Assembly (NCBI GenBank): GCA_036523395.1
Contig: DATDEH010000090.1
Coordinates: 1-54,964 of the forward strand
Direction: 5' to 3'
Source: Candidatus Limnocylindria bacterium
GTDB lineage: Bacteria > Chloroflexota > Limnocylindria > P2-11E
Length of the DNA stretch: 54,964 nucleotides
The notes beneath the pieces are model-generated. The model was given only the letters and a program-made list of their open reading frames with translations, did not search any database and was not told the DNA's origin. Both the position numbers and the translations under genes were made by a program. Of the stretch, positions 17,335 through 24,847 are shown piece by piece (position 1 is the stretch's first letter; each line of letters starts with the position of its first letter).

Positions 17335-18317
17335 GTGAGATAAGTGGACGTGACCCGGCGGCGTTCGGCTTCGAGGACATCCGCTACGAGAAGAAGGACT
17401 GGATCGCGACGGTCACGATCAACAGGCCGGACGCGTACAACTCGTATACGACCCGCACGCTGCGCGAGCTGACGGAGGCCTTCACCGACGCGGGCCGCGA
17501 CGACGCCATCGCCGTTCTCGTCGTGACCGGCGCCGGGCTCGACGCGTTCTGCACCGGCGGCGACGTGAAGGAATACGCGCGCGACTACACCCGGAAGCCG
17601 CGCGATTACTGGAAATACATGGGGCACTTCGCGGGCGCGATCGAGGCGCTCAAGAACCTCGGCAAGCCGTCGATCGCGCGCATCAACGGCATGGCGGTCG
17701 GCGGGGGCAACGAGATCAACCTCGCCTGCGACCTCGCCATCGCCGCCGACACCGCGCGGTTCCGCCAGGTCGGCGTGCAGGTGGGCAGCGTCGCCGCGGG
17801 TGGCGCGACGCAGTGGCTCCCGCTGGTCATCGGCGATCGGCGCGCCCGCCAGATGCTCATGACCTGCGAGTGGGTCGACGCGAAGACCGCGCTCGCCTGG
17901 GGACTCGTGAACGAGGTCGTGCCGGTGCCGGAGCTCGACGCTGCCGTCGCGCGCCTCGCGGCGAAGCTCCTCGACACGTTCCCGGAGTGCATGCGCTACA
18001 CGAAGCAGCAGACGAACTTCTGGAAGGACCTCTCGTGGAGCATGACCATCGGGCACGCGCGCGACTGGCTCGCGCTCCACTTCGCGTCGCTGGAGCCATA
18101 CGAGGGCATGACCGCGTTCGCCGAGAAGCGCCGCGCAGACCGTCTCGGCATCCGCGCCCGAGCGCGCGACGGCGGCTCGTCGGAGACGCTCTGGGGACCG
18201 AACGCGCGCGCCTGCCCGTCGTGCGGCGCGAAAGGACTGCCGGACTCGTTCACGTTCTGCGGTGTGTGCGGGTCGTCCCTCGTCGCCAGTCCGGGTGCGG
18301 TCCTTGCCGCGCGCTGA
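17331..18317 (+). CDS. oah: Ring-cleaving 6-oxocyclohex-1-ene-1-carbonyl-CoA hydrolase-like crotonase with C-terminal zinc ribbon
   Basis: Crotonase superfamily, 328 residues. NRPDAYNSYTTRTLREL, DAFCTGGDVKEYARDY, GKPSIARINGMAVGGGNE and FRQVGVQVGSVAAGG resemble the Oah/BamA/BzdY ring hydrolases; some segments also recall BadI. Oah is favoured because Had and Dch, the two preceding enzymes, are encoded nearby. It would hydrolyse the ring to 3-hydroxypimelyl-CoA. Unusually, the C-terminus (about 290-315) adds a zinc ribbon (CPSCG, 11 residues, CGVCG), and the whole is shorter than typical Oah (~377). ATGA overlap with bcrD. Confidence 0.8.
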   Translation: MSEISGRDPAAFGFEDIRYEKKDWIATVTINRPDAYNSYTTRTLRELTEAFTDAGRDDAIAVLVVTGAGLDAFCTGGDVKEYARDYTRKPRDYWKYMGHFAGAIEALKNLGKPSIARINGMAVGGGNEINLACDLAIAADTARFRQVGVQVGSVAAGGATQWLPLVIGDRRARQMLMTCEWVDAKTALAWGLVNEVVPVPELDAAVARLAAKLLDTFPECMRYTKQQTNFWKDLSWSMTIGHARDWLALHFASLEPYEGMTAFAEKRRADRLGIRARARDGGSSETLWGPNARACPSCGAKGLPDSFTFCGVCGSSLVASPGAVLAAR

Positions 18318-19065
18318 GGCCGGCGAACTCACAGGCCGCGTCGCCCTCGTCACGGGTGGATCGCGTGGCATCGGTCGCGCGATCGCGACCGACCTCGCGC
18401 GCGCCGGCGCGGATGTCGTGTTCACCTTCCGCAGCGATAGCGATGGCGCCGCGCTCACGATGCGGGTCATCGAAGCCCGGGGCCGCTGCGCGATCGCGCT
18501 CCGCGCCGACGGCACCGACCGCACCGCGGCCGGGCGCGCGGTCATGGACACCGTCGCGCGCTTCGGCCGCCTGGACATCCTCGTGAACAACGCGGGCATC
18601 AACCGCGACGCGGTCGTGTGGAAGATGGATGACTACGCCTGGGACGACGTCCTCGACGCGGACCTCGGCGCGGCCTTCCGCTTCACGCGCGCCGCGGTGC
18701 CGGCGATGCGCGACAGCGGCGGCGGCCGCATCGTGAACATCGCCTCGATCAACGGACTCCGCGGCAAGTTCGGGCAGTCGAACTACGCGGCCGCGAAGGG
18801 CGGGCTCATCGCGTTCACGAAGTCTGTCGCCCGCGAGGTCGCCGCGTTCGGCATCACCGCGAACGCGGTCGCACCCGGCCTCATCGAGACCGACATGGTC
18901 GCCGCAATGCCCGAGAAGGCGCGTGCCGCCTCGGTGGCGGAGACGGTCGTCGGCCACCTGGGGATACCGGAGGACGTCGCCGCCGCGGTGACGTTCCTCG
19001 CATCGGACCGCGCCCGGCACATCACGGGGACGGTGCTCCAGGTCGACGGAGGGCAGCGGCTCTAG
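18295..19065 (+). CDS. Short-chain dehydrogenase (FabG-like, probable 3-hydroxyacyl-CoA step)
   Basis: Classical SDR of ~256 residues: GGSRGIGRAIA nucleotide loop, DILVNNAGINRD, active-site Ser in NIASINGLRG and the NYAAAKGG Tyr/Lys pair. The C-terminal TGTVLQVDGGQRL is typical of FabG. The start is ambiguous: GTG 18295 or TTG 18304, both overlapping the oah end. Being last in the bcr unit, it could oxidise 3-hydroxypimelyl-CoA in the modified beta-oxidation. It could also be a general acyl reductase; the sequence does not decide. Confidence 0.8.
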   Translation: MRSLPRAEAGELTGRVALVTGGSRGIGRAIATDLARAGADVVFTFRSDSDGAALTMRVIEARGRCAIALRADGTDRTAAGRAVMDTVARFGRLDILVNNAGINRDAVVWKMDDYAWDDVLDADLGAAFRFTRAAVPAMRDSGGGRIVNIASINGLRGKFGQSNYAAAKGGLIAFTKSVAREVAAFGITANAVAPGLIETDMVAAMPEKARAASVAETVVGHLGIPEDVAAAVTFLASDRARHITGTVLQVDGGQRL

Positions 19066-19514
19066 CCGGGCTTCACCACCATCAGCGCCACGATGGTGAT
19101 CACCATCGTGGTCGTCACGGCGCCGAGCGTGCGCGCGCGGGCGCGCAGACGGACGTAGTCCGGGTCACCGGTGCCACCGCGCTCGAGCGCTGCCAGCTCT
19201 CCGCGCACGACCGGGCCGAAGACGAAGTACCCCAGCGCCGCCGCCGCGAGGTAGATGGCGAGCGCGAGCGCGAGCCAGGCCGCCGTGAGCGGGATCCCGC
19301 TCGCGAGCACCATCGCCAGGCCCGTCACGAGGAGGAGCGCGTACGCGGGGTTCGCGATACGGCGATCGATCGCGCGAATACTTCGGATCGTATATGCGAG
19401 GTGCTCCGGGTCGCTCTCGCCGAGACGCAGCCACAGCGCGTACGTGAGATTGGCGCCGATCGCGATGAACGCAAGGAGCACGTGCGCGAGCTTCAACAGC
19501 GAGTAGGCGGACAC
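19062..19514 (-). CDS. DUF2269-like membrane protein
   Basis: A 150-residue protein with four helices: residues 1-28 (LLKLAHVLLAFIAIGANLTYALW), ~55-75, ~78-100 and ~128-148. The pattern LAHVLLAFIAIGAN near the N-terminus and the PVVRGE loop fit the DUF2269 family, whose role is unknown. Its stop overlaps that of the convergent SDR by 3-4 nt. Nothing ties it to benzoate metabolism except location between the two pathway units. Confidence 0.65.
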   Translation of the reverse strand: MSAYSLLKLAHVLLAFIAIGANLTYALWLRLGESDPEHLAYTIRSIRAIDRRIANPAYALLLVTGLAMVLASGIPLTAAWLALALAIYLAAAALGYFVFGPVVRGELAALERGGTGDPDYVRLRARARTLGAVTTTMVITIVALMVVKPG

Positions 19515-19592
19515 TGCGCAACTCTATCCAAGGCGGCGTGACGAACACGCTGTTGACACGATCGGGCGCTAGGGTCGGGAGCGCGAACCCGC

Positions 19593-19629
19593 GAACGCCG
19601 GTGCTGGCGCGCCGGCGTTCTCCCTTTTC
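19593..19629 (+). terminator. Intrinsic terminator before the had unit
   Basis: GAACGCCGG (19593-19601) pairs with CCGGCGTTC (19612-19620) and is followed by TCCCTTTT, the clearest hairpin plus T-run in the window. It would stop read-through from the bcr unit before the second benzoyl-CoA promoter. Confidence 0.6.
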
Positions 19630-19643
19630 AGCGCGGATCCAGC

Positions 19644-19674
19644 TGACACGGGTCCGACATGATCCGGTCGTAGC
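19644..19674 (+). promoter_or_regulatory. Operator/promoter of the hemerythrin-had-dch unit
   Basis: TGACA at 19644 and CGACA at 19655 (11-bp repeat) with the core TGAC-N4-GTC-N-GAC and a following GATC. TAGC starts 27 nt after the first T, exactly as at 12799. The hemerythrin ATG lies 40 nt downstream of the TAGC element, and a GGAGG occurs in between. Confidence 0.55.
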
Positions 19675-19713
19675 GTCGCTTTCGACCGGACGACGCCGGG
19701 TCGGAGGCCTGAA

Positions 19714-20160
19714 ATGCGGATCCTCGACCGCTTCTCCAGCGAGCACGACGTGTTCGTCACGCAACTCGGCGTGATCGAGACGCTCACGCGCACCGGAGCG
19801 GAGGTCGCGAGCGTCGTGGCGGCGATCCGCACCCTCGCCGCACCGCTCCTGGTCCATGCGCAGAACGAGGAGCGCGCGCTGTTCCCGGCTCTCGCATCGT
19901 CGCTCGGCGGCGAGGGCGGTCCGCTCGCGGTCCTAACGGAGGAGCATCGGGTGCTTCACGGTCAGCTCGATCGCCTCACCGGCGATCCGCCGCGCTGGGA
20001 GCTGGTGCAGGTGCTTGACGAATTCGTTCGCCTGCTGCGCGGGCACATCGAGAAGGAAGAGGGCATCCTCTTCCCGGCCGCGTCCCAGCTCATCGATGAC
20101 CCGCGTCTCGAGCGTCTGGACCGTGAGCTGCGCTCGGCGGTCGCGGCGGTCGGCGGATGA
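19714..20160 (+). CDS. Hemerythrin-like (HHE) protein
   Basis: A 148-residue four-helix protein with the diiron ligand pattern of hemerythrin-like HHE proteins: His in SSEHDVF, HAQNEERALFP, EEHRVLHGQ and GHIEKEEGILFP. Such proteins bind O2, NO or iron. It is first in the unit with had and dch; its stop overlaps the had start (ATGA). An O2/NO-scavenging or sensing role would suit oxygen-sensitive benzoyl-CoA reductase, but this is inferred from position. Confidence 0.85.
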   Translation: MRILDRFSSEHDVFVTQLGVIETLTRTGAEVASVVAAIRTLAAPLLVHAQNEERALFPALASSLGGEGGPLAVLTEEHRVLHGQLDRLTGDPPRWELVQVLDEFVRLLRGHIEKEEGILFPAASQLIDDPRLERLDRELRSAVAAVGG

Positions 20161-21233
20161 GCGGGCGCGCGCCGGTTTGGGACCCTGTGGCGGACGAGCT
20201 CGCGACGACGATGCGCGCCGCCGTCTTCAGTGGGCCCGGTCGCGCGCTCGACATGGCGACGATCGCGCGTCCGGAACCCGCGCCCGGCGAGGTGCTCGTG
20301 CGCGTGAGCGCGTGCGGACTCTGCCATAGCGACCTCCATTACCTCGACCATGGCGTGCCGACGTTCAAGACGCCGCCGCTCGTCCTGGGCCATGAGATCT
20401 CCGGCACCGTGGTGCGCGCAGGCTCCGGCGTCGACCCCGCGAAGGTCGGCGCGAGCGTGCTCCTCGCGCCGGTGACGACGTGCGGCGGCTGCGTGCCCTG
20501 CCGGACCGGACGCGAGAACGTCTGCACGGCCCAGCGCATGCTCGGAAATTCCGTCGACGGCGGGTTCGCCGAGTTCGTCACAGCGCCGGCGCGGGACGCG
20601 TTCGGGGTCCCGCCGGAAGTGCCGCTCGAGGAGGCCTGCGTCATCGCGGACGCGATGACGACGGCGTTCCACGCGGTGACGCGCCGCGCGCGCATCAAGG
20701 CCGGCGAGTCGGTGGTCGTCTACGGCTGCGGCGGTCTCGGGCTCTGCGTCGTTCAGGTCTGCGTGCTCGTCGGCGCGCGCGTCATCGCGGTCGACATCGA
20801 TCCGCGCAAGCTCGCGCTCGCGACCGAGCTTGGCGCGTCGGTCGCGATCGACGCGCGTGACGGCGACCCCGCGAAGCGGGTGCGGCGCGAGACCGACGGC
20901 GGCGCGGACGCCGCCATCGAGGCGATCGGCCTGCCGAAGACGCAGGAGCAGGCGCTCGCGTCGTTGCGCACGGGAGGCCGCCTCGTGCTCCTCGGATACT
21001 CGGCCGAGCCGATGGCGCTGCCGGGTGGCCGCGTCACGTATCGCGAGCTCACGGTCATCGGGACGCTGGGCTGCCGTCCGGTGGATTTCCCGGCGGTCCT
21101 CGACCTCGTCCGTCGCGGCAAGCTCCTCCTCGGCCCGCTCGTCACACATCGCTACCCGCTCGACCGGATCAACGAGGGTCTGGACGCGCTGCGTCGCGGA
21201 GAAGGCGTCCGCCACATCGTCGTGTTCCCGTGA
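20157..21233 (+). CDS. had: 6-hydroxycyclohex-1-ene-1-carbonyl-CoA dehydrogenase (zinc MDR family)
   Basis: A 358-residue medium-chain dehydrogenase. Catalytic zinc ligands are Cys in ACGLCHSD and His in LGHEISG; the structural zinc site is CGGCVPCRTGRENVC. The cofactor loop is YGCGGLGLCVVQ, followed by an NAD-type acidic residue (AVDIDPRK). It oxidises the alcohol made by Dch, giving the 6-oxo compound for the ring hydrolase. A generic alcohol dehydrogenase would look similar; the call depends on the direct overlap with dch (GTGA) and the upstream bcr genes. Confidence 0.8.
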   Translation: MSGRAPVWDPVADELATTMRAAVFSGPGRALDMATIARPEPAPGEVLVRVSACGLCHSDLHYLDHGVPTFKTPPLVLGHEISGTVVRAGSGVDPAKVGASVLLAPVTTCGGCVPCRTGRENVCTAQRMLGNSVDGGFAEFVTAPARDAFGVPPEVPLEEACVIADAMTTAFHAVTRRARIKAGESVVVYGCGGLGLCVVQVCVLVGARVIAVDIDPRKLALATELGASVAIDARDGDPAKRVRRETDGGADAAIEAIGLPKTQEQALASLRTGGRLVLLGYSAEPMALPGGRVTYRELTVIGTLGCRPVDFPAVLDLVRRGKLLLGPLVTHRYPLDRINEGLDALRRGEGVRHIVVFP

Positions 21234-22006
21234 GCACGACGCTGCTCACCGGCGTCCGCGTCGAGGTCGACGCAGGCGTGGCTACCCTCACGCTCGACCG
21301 TGCGCCGCTCAATGTCCTCAACATCGCGCTGCTGAGCGAGTTGGAGGTCGCCGTCCGCGATCTGCAGGGCGATCGTGACCTGCGGCTCATCGTCATCCGT
21401 GGCGCGGGACGCGCTTTCTCTGCCGGCGTCGAGGTCGCCGAGCATCTCGGTGGGTATCTGGAGCCCATGCTCGATGCGTTCGATCGCGCGGCGCGCGCGA
21501 TCGTCGAGAGCGAGATCCCCGTGCTCGCCGTCGTGCACGGTCCGGCACTCGGCGGCGCCTGCGAGCTCGTGGCGCTGTGCGACCTCGCGATCGCGGCCGA
21601 GGACGCGAAGCTTGGGACACCCGAGATCACGCTCGGTGTCGTCCCGCCGGTCGGCGCCGTGGTCTTCCCGTCGCTCGTCGGTCGGCAGCGGGCGCGCGCG
21701 CTCGTTCTCACCGGTGAGCTCATCACCGGCGGGCAGGCCGCGGCGTGGGGCCTCATCTGGCGCGCGGTGCCGCCGGAGCGACTCGAGGAGGATGCGAGGG
21801 TCGTGATCGAGGCGTTCCGCGGGCGAAGCGCGGCGAGCCTTCGCCTCGCGAAGCGGACGCTCGCACTGGCGGCGACGCCGCAGCTCCTCGCGGCGATCTC
21901 CGCCGCGGATGCGGAGCAGCGCAGGTGCCTACCCGGACTGGCGGATGCCGACGAGGGGCTGCGCGCTTTCCTGGGGAAGCGTCCTCCGCGCTGGACGCAC
22001 CGCTAG
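21230..22006 (+). CDS. dch: Cyclohexa-1,5-diene-1-carbonyl-CoA hydratase
   Basis: A 258-residue crotonase. The stretch GRAFSAGVEVAEHLGGY with the following MLDAFDRAARAI is the pattern I associate with Dch, distinct from ordinary enoyl-CoA hydratases. The oxyanion-hole segments are AFSAGVEV and ALGGACELVALCD. It hydrates the diene product of benzoyl-CoA reductase. GTG 21230 overlaps the had stop. It ends the second benzoyl-CoA unit; a small minus-strand membrane protein follows convergently. Confidence 0.82.
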   Translation: MSTTLLTGVRVEVDAGVATLTLDRAPLNVLNIALLSELEVAVRDLQGDRDLRLIVIRGAGRAFSAGVEVAEHLGGYLEPMLDAFDRAARAIVESEIPVLAVVHGPALGGACELVALCDLAIAAEDAKLGTPEITLGVVPPVGAVVFPSLVGRQRARALVLTGELITGGQAAAWGLIWRAVPPERLEEDARVVIEAFRGRSAASLRLAKRTLALAATPQLLAAISAADAEQRRCLPGLADADEGLRAFLGKRPPRWTHR

Positions 22007-22022
22007 CGCGCGTGCCGTCCGG

Positions 22023-22247
22023 CTAGAGGAGCGACCGGATCAGGACGACCAGGATCGCGACGACCGCTGCGACGGATGCCGAGACGATCGCGGTCCGTCG
22101 CATGCTCGGGTAGAGCACAAATCCGATCAGCAAGAGGAGCGCCGCGACCGCGACCGCCACATAGCCGCTCATGAGCGACATCAATAGGAGCAAAGCGACG
22201 ACCGCCGCCAGGTAGAGCTGGTCCCGCAGCCGACTGCTCTCGATCAC
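22023..22247 (-). CDS. Small three-helix membrane protein
   Basis: A 74-residue, strongly hydrophobic protein: LYLAAVVALLLLMSLMSGY, VAVAVAALLLLIGFVLYP and AAVVAILVVLIRSLL. The start is GTG 22247 behind GGTGG. It lies between dch (convergent) and citrate synthase (33 nt upstream on the same strand), so it may be the tail of the gltA transcript. No family recognised. Confidence 0.5.
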   Translation of the reverse strand: MIESSRLRDQLYLAAVVALLLLMSLMSGYVAVAVAALLLLIGFVLYPSMRRTAIVSASVAAVVAILVVLIRSLL

Positions 22248-22280
22248 CGGAGCACCACCTTCCCTGTTGTCTTGTCGTTC

Positions 22281-23600
22281 CTACGCCTTCGTGAGATGCC
22301 GCTCGCGGGGCCCGACGTACAGCTGGCGCGGACGCGCGATCTTCTGGTCGGGGTCGAGCAGGCCCTCTTCCCACTGAGCCAGCCAGCCCGGTGTGCGTCC
22401 GATGGCGAAGAGCACCGGGAACATGTCGACTGGGAATCCCATGGCTTGGTAGATGAGGCCCGAGTAGAAGTCGACGTTCGGGTAGAGCTTGTGGCCGATG
22501 AAGTACTCGTCCTCGAGTGCGATCTTCTCGAGCTCGAGCGCGATGTCGAGCAGAGGGTTGCGGCCGGTGATGCTGAAGACCTGGTCGGCGATCTTCTTGA
22601 TCATCTTCGCGCGCGGGTCATAGCTCTTGTAGACGCGGTGGCCGAAGCCCATCAGGCGGAGGTCACCGCTCTTCACGCGCTCGATGTGCTCGGGCACGCG
22701 GTCGACCGAGCCGATGTCCTCGAGCATCCGGAGCACCTGCTCGTTGGCGCCGCCGTGGAGCGGACCGTAGAGCGCGCCGACGCCCGCGGCAACGGCCGAG
22801 TACGGGTCCGACTTGGCGCTGCCGACGACGCGCACGGTGCTCGTCGAGCAGTTCTGCTCGTGGTCCGCGTGGAGGATGAACAGGACCTCGAGCGCTCGCT
22901 CGAGTATCGGATCCGGCTTGTACTTCAGCTCCGTCGTCTTCCACATCATGCCCAGGAAGTTGCCGGCGTAGCTCAGGTCGTTGTCGGGGTACGAATACGG
23001 GAGTCCGACCGCGTGGCGATACGCGAACGCCGCGATGGTCGGCATCTTCGCGATGAGGCGGACGATCTGCTTGCGGCGTGTCGCCCTCTCCGTGAACTTC
23101 TTCGCTTCGGGGTAGAAAGTGGACAGCGCGGCGACGGTGCTCATGAGGATCCCCATCGGGTGCGCGTCGTGCCGGAAGCCGTCTATGAACTTCTTGATGT
23201 TCTCGTGGATGAACGTGTGGTGAACGATCTCGTCCTTCCAGGTCGCGAGCTCGCCGTCCGTCGGGAGCTCTCCCTCGAGTAGGAGCGACGCGACCTCCAG
23301 GAAGCCGAGCTTCTCCGCGACCTCGTCGATCGGGTAGCCGCGATAACGCAGGATGCCCGCGTCGCCGTCGATGTAAGTGATGGCGCTCTTCACGGCCGCG
23401 GTCGCCATGAAGCCCGGGTCGTAGGTGAGAAGGCCCGGGTCGTCCGCAGCGGTGCGGATCTTGTTGAACTCGGTCGCCCTGATGGCGCCGTCTTCGATCG
23501 GGATCACGTATGTCCTGCCGGTCCGGTCGTCACGTACGGTGAGCGAATCGGCGCGGTCGGCAGGCCGCGGGAGCGTGACGGGTGCGGTTTCGATCGCCAT
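22281..23600 (-). CDS. gltA: Citrate synthase
   Basis: A 439-residue type II-like citrate synthase condensing acetyl-CoA with oxaloacetate. Catalytic and binding segments seen: GDAGILRYRGYPI, the PLHGGANEQVL His, LMGFGHRVYKSYDPR with the second His, and NVDFYSGLIYQAMG with the Asp. TAGGAGGG precedes the ATG by ~11 nt. It would draw acetyl-CoA from aromatic breakdown into the TCA cycle. Two DosR-like dyads lie 60-95 nt upstream of the start, suggesting control by the nearby two-component system. Confidence 0.95.
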   Translation of the reverse strand: MAIETAPVTLPRPADRADSLTVRDDRTGRTYVIPIEDGAIRATEFNKIRTAADDPGLLTYDPGFMATAAVKSAITYIDGDAGILRYRGYPIDEVAEKLGFLEVASLLLEGELPTDGELATWKDEIVHHTFIHENIKKFIDGFRHDAHPMGILMSTVAALSTFYPEAKKFTERATRRKQIVRLIAKMPTIAAFAYRHAVGLPYSYPDNDLSYAGNFLGMMWKTTELKYKPDPILERALEVLFILHADHEQNCSTSTVRVVGSAKSDPYSAVAAGVGALYGPLHGGANEQVLRMLEDIGSVDRVPEHIERVKSGDLRLMGFGHRVYKSYDPRAKMIKKIADQVFSITGRNPLLDIALELEKIALEDEYFIGHKLYPNVDFYSGLIYQAMGFPVDMFPVLFAIGRTPGWLAQWEEGLLDPDQKIARPRQLYVGPRERHLTKA

Positions 23601-23659
23601 GGTGGCAGCCCTCCTATCGAGTCGACCTGAATGCTCGTCCCCAGTTCGGGTCGGGCGAA

Positions 23660-23695
23660 GGGCCGAAGGTCACCCCGCGAGGGCCGAAGCGGCCC
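23660..23695. promoter_or_regulatory. Pair of DosR-like dyads upstream of gltA
   Basis: GGGCCGAAGGTCAC (23660) and GGCCGAAGCGGCCC (23682) start 22 bp apart. They occupy the short gap between the ferritin/VIT gene and gltA, both minus strand. The second is an almost perfect 15-bp palindrome if begun at 23681. Confidence 0.45.
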
Positions 23696-23712
23696 AACTT
23701 CTTCTCGCCGGG

Positions 23713-24831
23713 TCAGGCCAGCGCGACCCCGAGGAGCTTCCCGACGGCGAAAGTGATACCCGCGGCCGCCGCGCCGATGGCCAGCTGCCGCAGGCCCGCG
23801 CGGAGCGCGGGCTGGCCCGTGATGAGCGTGATGAGCGCCCCGATACCGAATAAGGCTGCACCGCTCAGCATCGCCGAAGCGACAACGGCAGTCGTGCCCG
23901 ACAAGAGGGCGAACGGGATCAGCGGTACGACCGCACCGCTGGCGAACATCGCGAAGGACGTTGCGGCCGCGACGTGGGCCGAACCACCGAGCTCGTCTGG
24001 ATCGATGCCCAGCTCCTCGCGCGCGAGTGTCTCCAGCGCGCGGTCGCCGCTGACGATCTGCCGCGCGAGGGCGCGCGCCTGCGCCGCGTTCGCGCCCTTG
24101 GCCTGATAGATGAGCGCGAGCTCCGCCTCTTCCTCCTCCGGAGCGGCCGCGAGCTCCTCGCGCTCGATGCCGATCTGCCGGCTGTACAGCTCGCGTGCGC
24201 TCTGGACCGACAGCCATTCCCCGAGGGCCATCGAGAGCGAGCCGGCAAGAAGCCCGGCGAGGCCGGCGACAGCGATCGCGCGACCGTCGCCGCTCGCGCC
24301 CGCGACCCCCATGACGAGGCTGAAGTTCGATACGAGCCCGTCGTCGATGCCGAGCACCGCCGCCCGGAGCGCGTTCCCCGCCGTGGCGCGATGGCGTCCT
24401 TCGAGGCGCGCGATCGCGGGCCCGGTCATCCCACCGCCGGCGATCTCCTGGAGCACTCGGGCATGCGATCGCTCATCGCGCGGCAGCGACGTGCCGGCCG
24501 CCTCAGGCTGGTCGTCGTAGCCGGTCTGGTCCTTCGCCTCGCGTCCGGCCACGGTCGCAGCCACCCAGCCCGCGCCGAAGCGTCGCGCGACGAACGCGAG
24601 CACACGCGCGCGCCATGACGGGCGTGGCGCGGTGGCCCAGACGCCTGCGTCGCGAAGTCTTGTCTCCCAGAGAGCCGAATGACGCACCTCCGCCTCTGCG
24701 AGCCTCCGGTACACCGATGCAAGCGTCGGCTGCGGTTCGGCGTCTGCCATCGCGCGGTAGATCGCGATGCCATCGGTCTCGCCTTGCAGGTTCGCGCGCC
24801 AGCGCGCGACATCGCTCGTCCGTGTCGTCAT
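23713..24831 (-). CDS. MbfA-like membrane ferritin: ferritin-like domain fused to VIT1/CCC1 transporter
   Basis: A 372-residue protein. The N-terminal ~150 residues form a ferritin/rubrerythrin-type helical domain (EAEVRHSALWE, LPRDERSHARVLQEI) with Glu/His pairs suited to a diiron site. The rest is a VIT1/CCC1 membrane domain beginning LRAAVLGIDDGLVSNFSLVMG with the glutamate-rich cytosolic loop (APEEEEAEL) and final helices. Related MbfA proteins export iron and limit oxidative damage. AGGAGGT lies before the ATG. It is downstream of the multicopper oxidase, and the pair suggests coupled copper/iron oxidation control. Confidence 0.85.
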   Translation of the reverse strand: MTTRTSDVARWRANLQGETDGIAIYRAMADAEPQPTLASVYRRLAEAEVRHSALWETRLRDAGVWATAPRPSWRARVLAFVARRFGAGWVAATVAGREAKDQTGYDDQPEAAGTSLPRDERSHARVLQEIAGGGMTGPAIARLEGRHRATAGNALRAAVLGIDDGLVSNFSLVMGVAGASGDGRAIAVAGLAGLLAGSLSMALGEWLSVQSARELYSRQIGIEREELAAAPEEEEAELALIYQAKGANAAQARALARQIVSGDRALETLAREELGIDPDELGGSAHVAAATSFAMFASGAVVPLIPFALLSGTTAVVASAMLSGAALFGIGALITLITGQPALRAGLRQLAIGAAAAGITFAVGKLLGVALA

Positions 24832-24847
24832 CGAGGGAGACCTCCTG

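Noticed and set aside
17331-18317. Calling the crotonase BadI (2-ketocyclohexanecarboxyl-CoA hydrolase)
   Set aside because: Some motifs match, but the TGGDVKEYARDY segment, the length and the presence of Had and Dch fit the Oah route better.
16953-18602. Minus-strand frame (~549 codons) opposite bcrD, oah and SDR
   Set aside because: Crosses three real genes and has no protein-like pattern.
19553-19575. TTGACA ... TAGGGT as a sigma-70 promoter for a short RNA ending at the 19593 terminator
   Set aside because: Only 11 nt lie between the elements, too few for a standard promoter.
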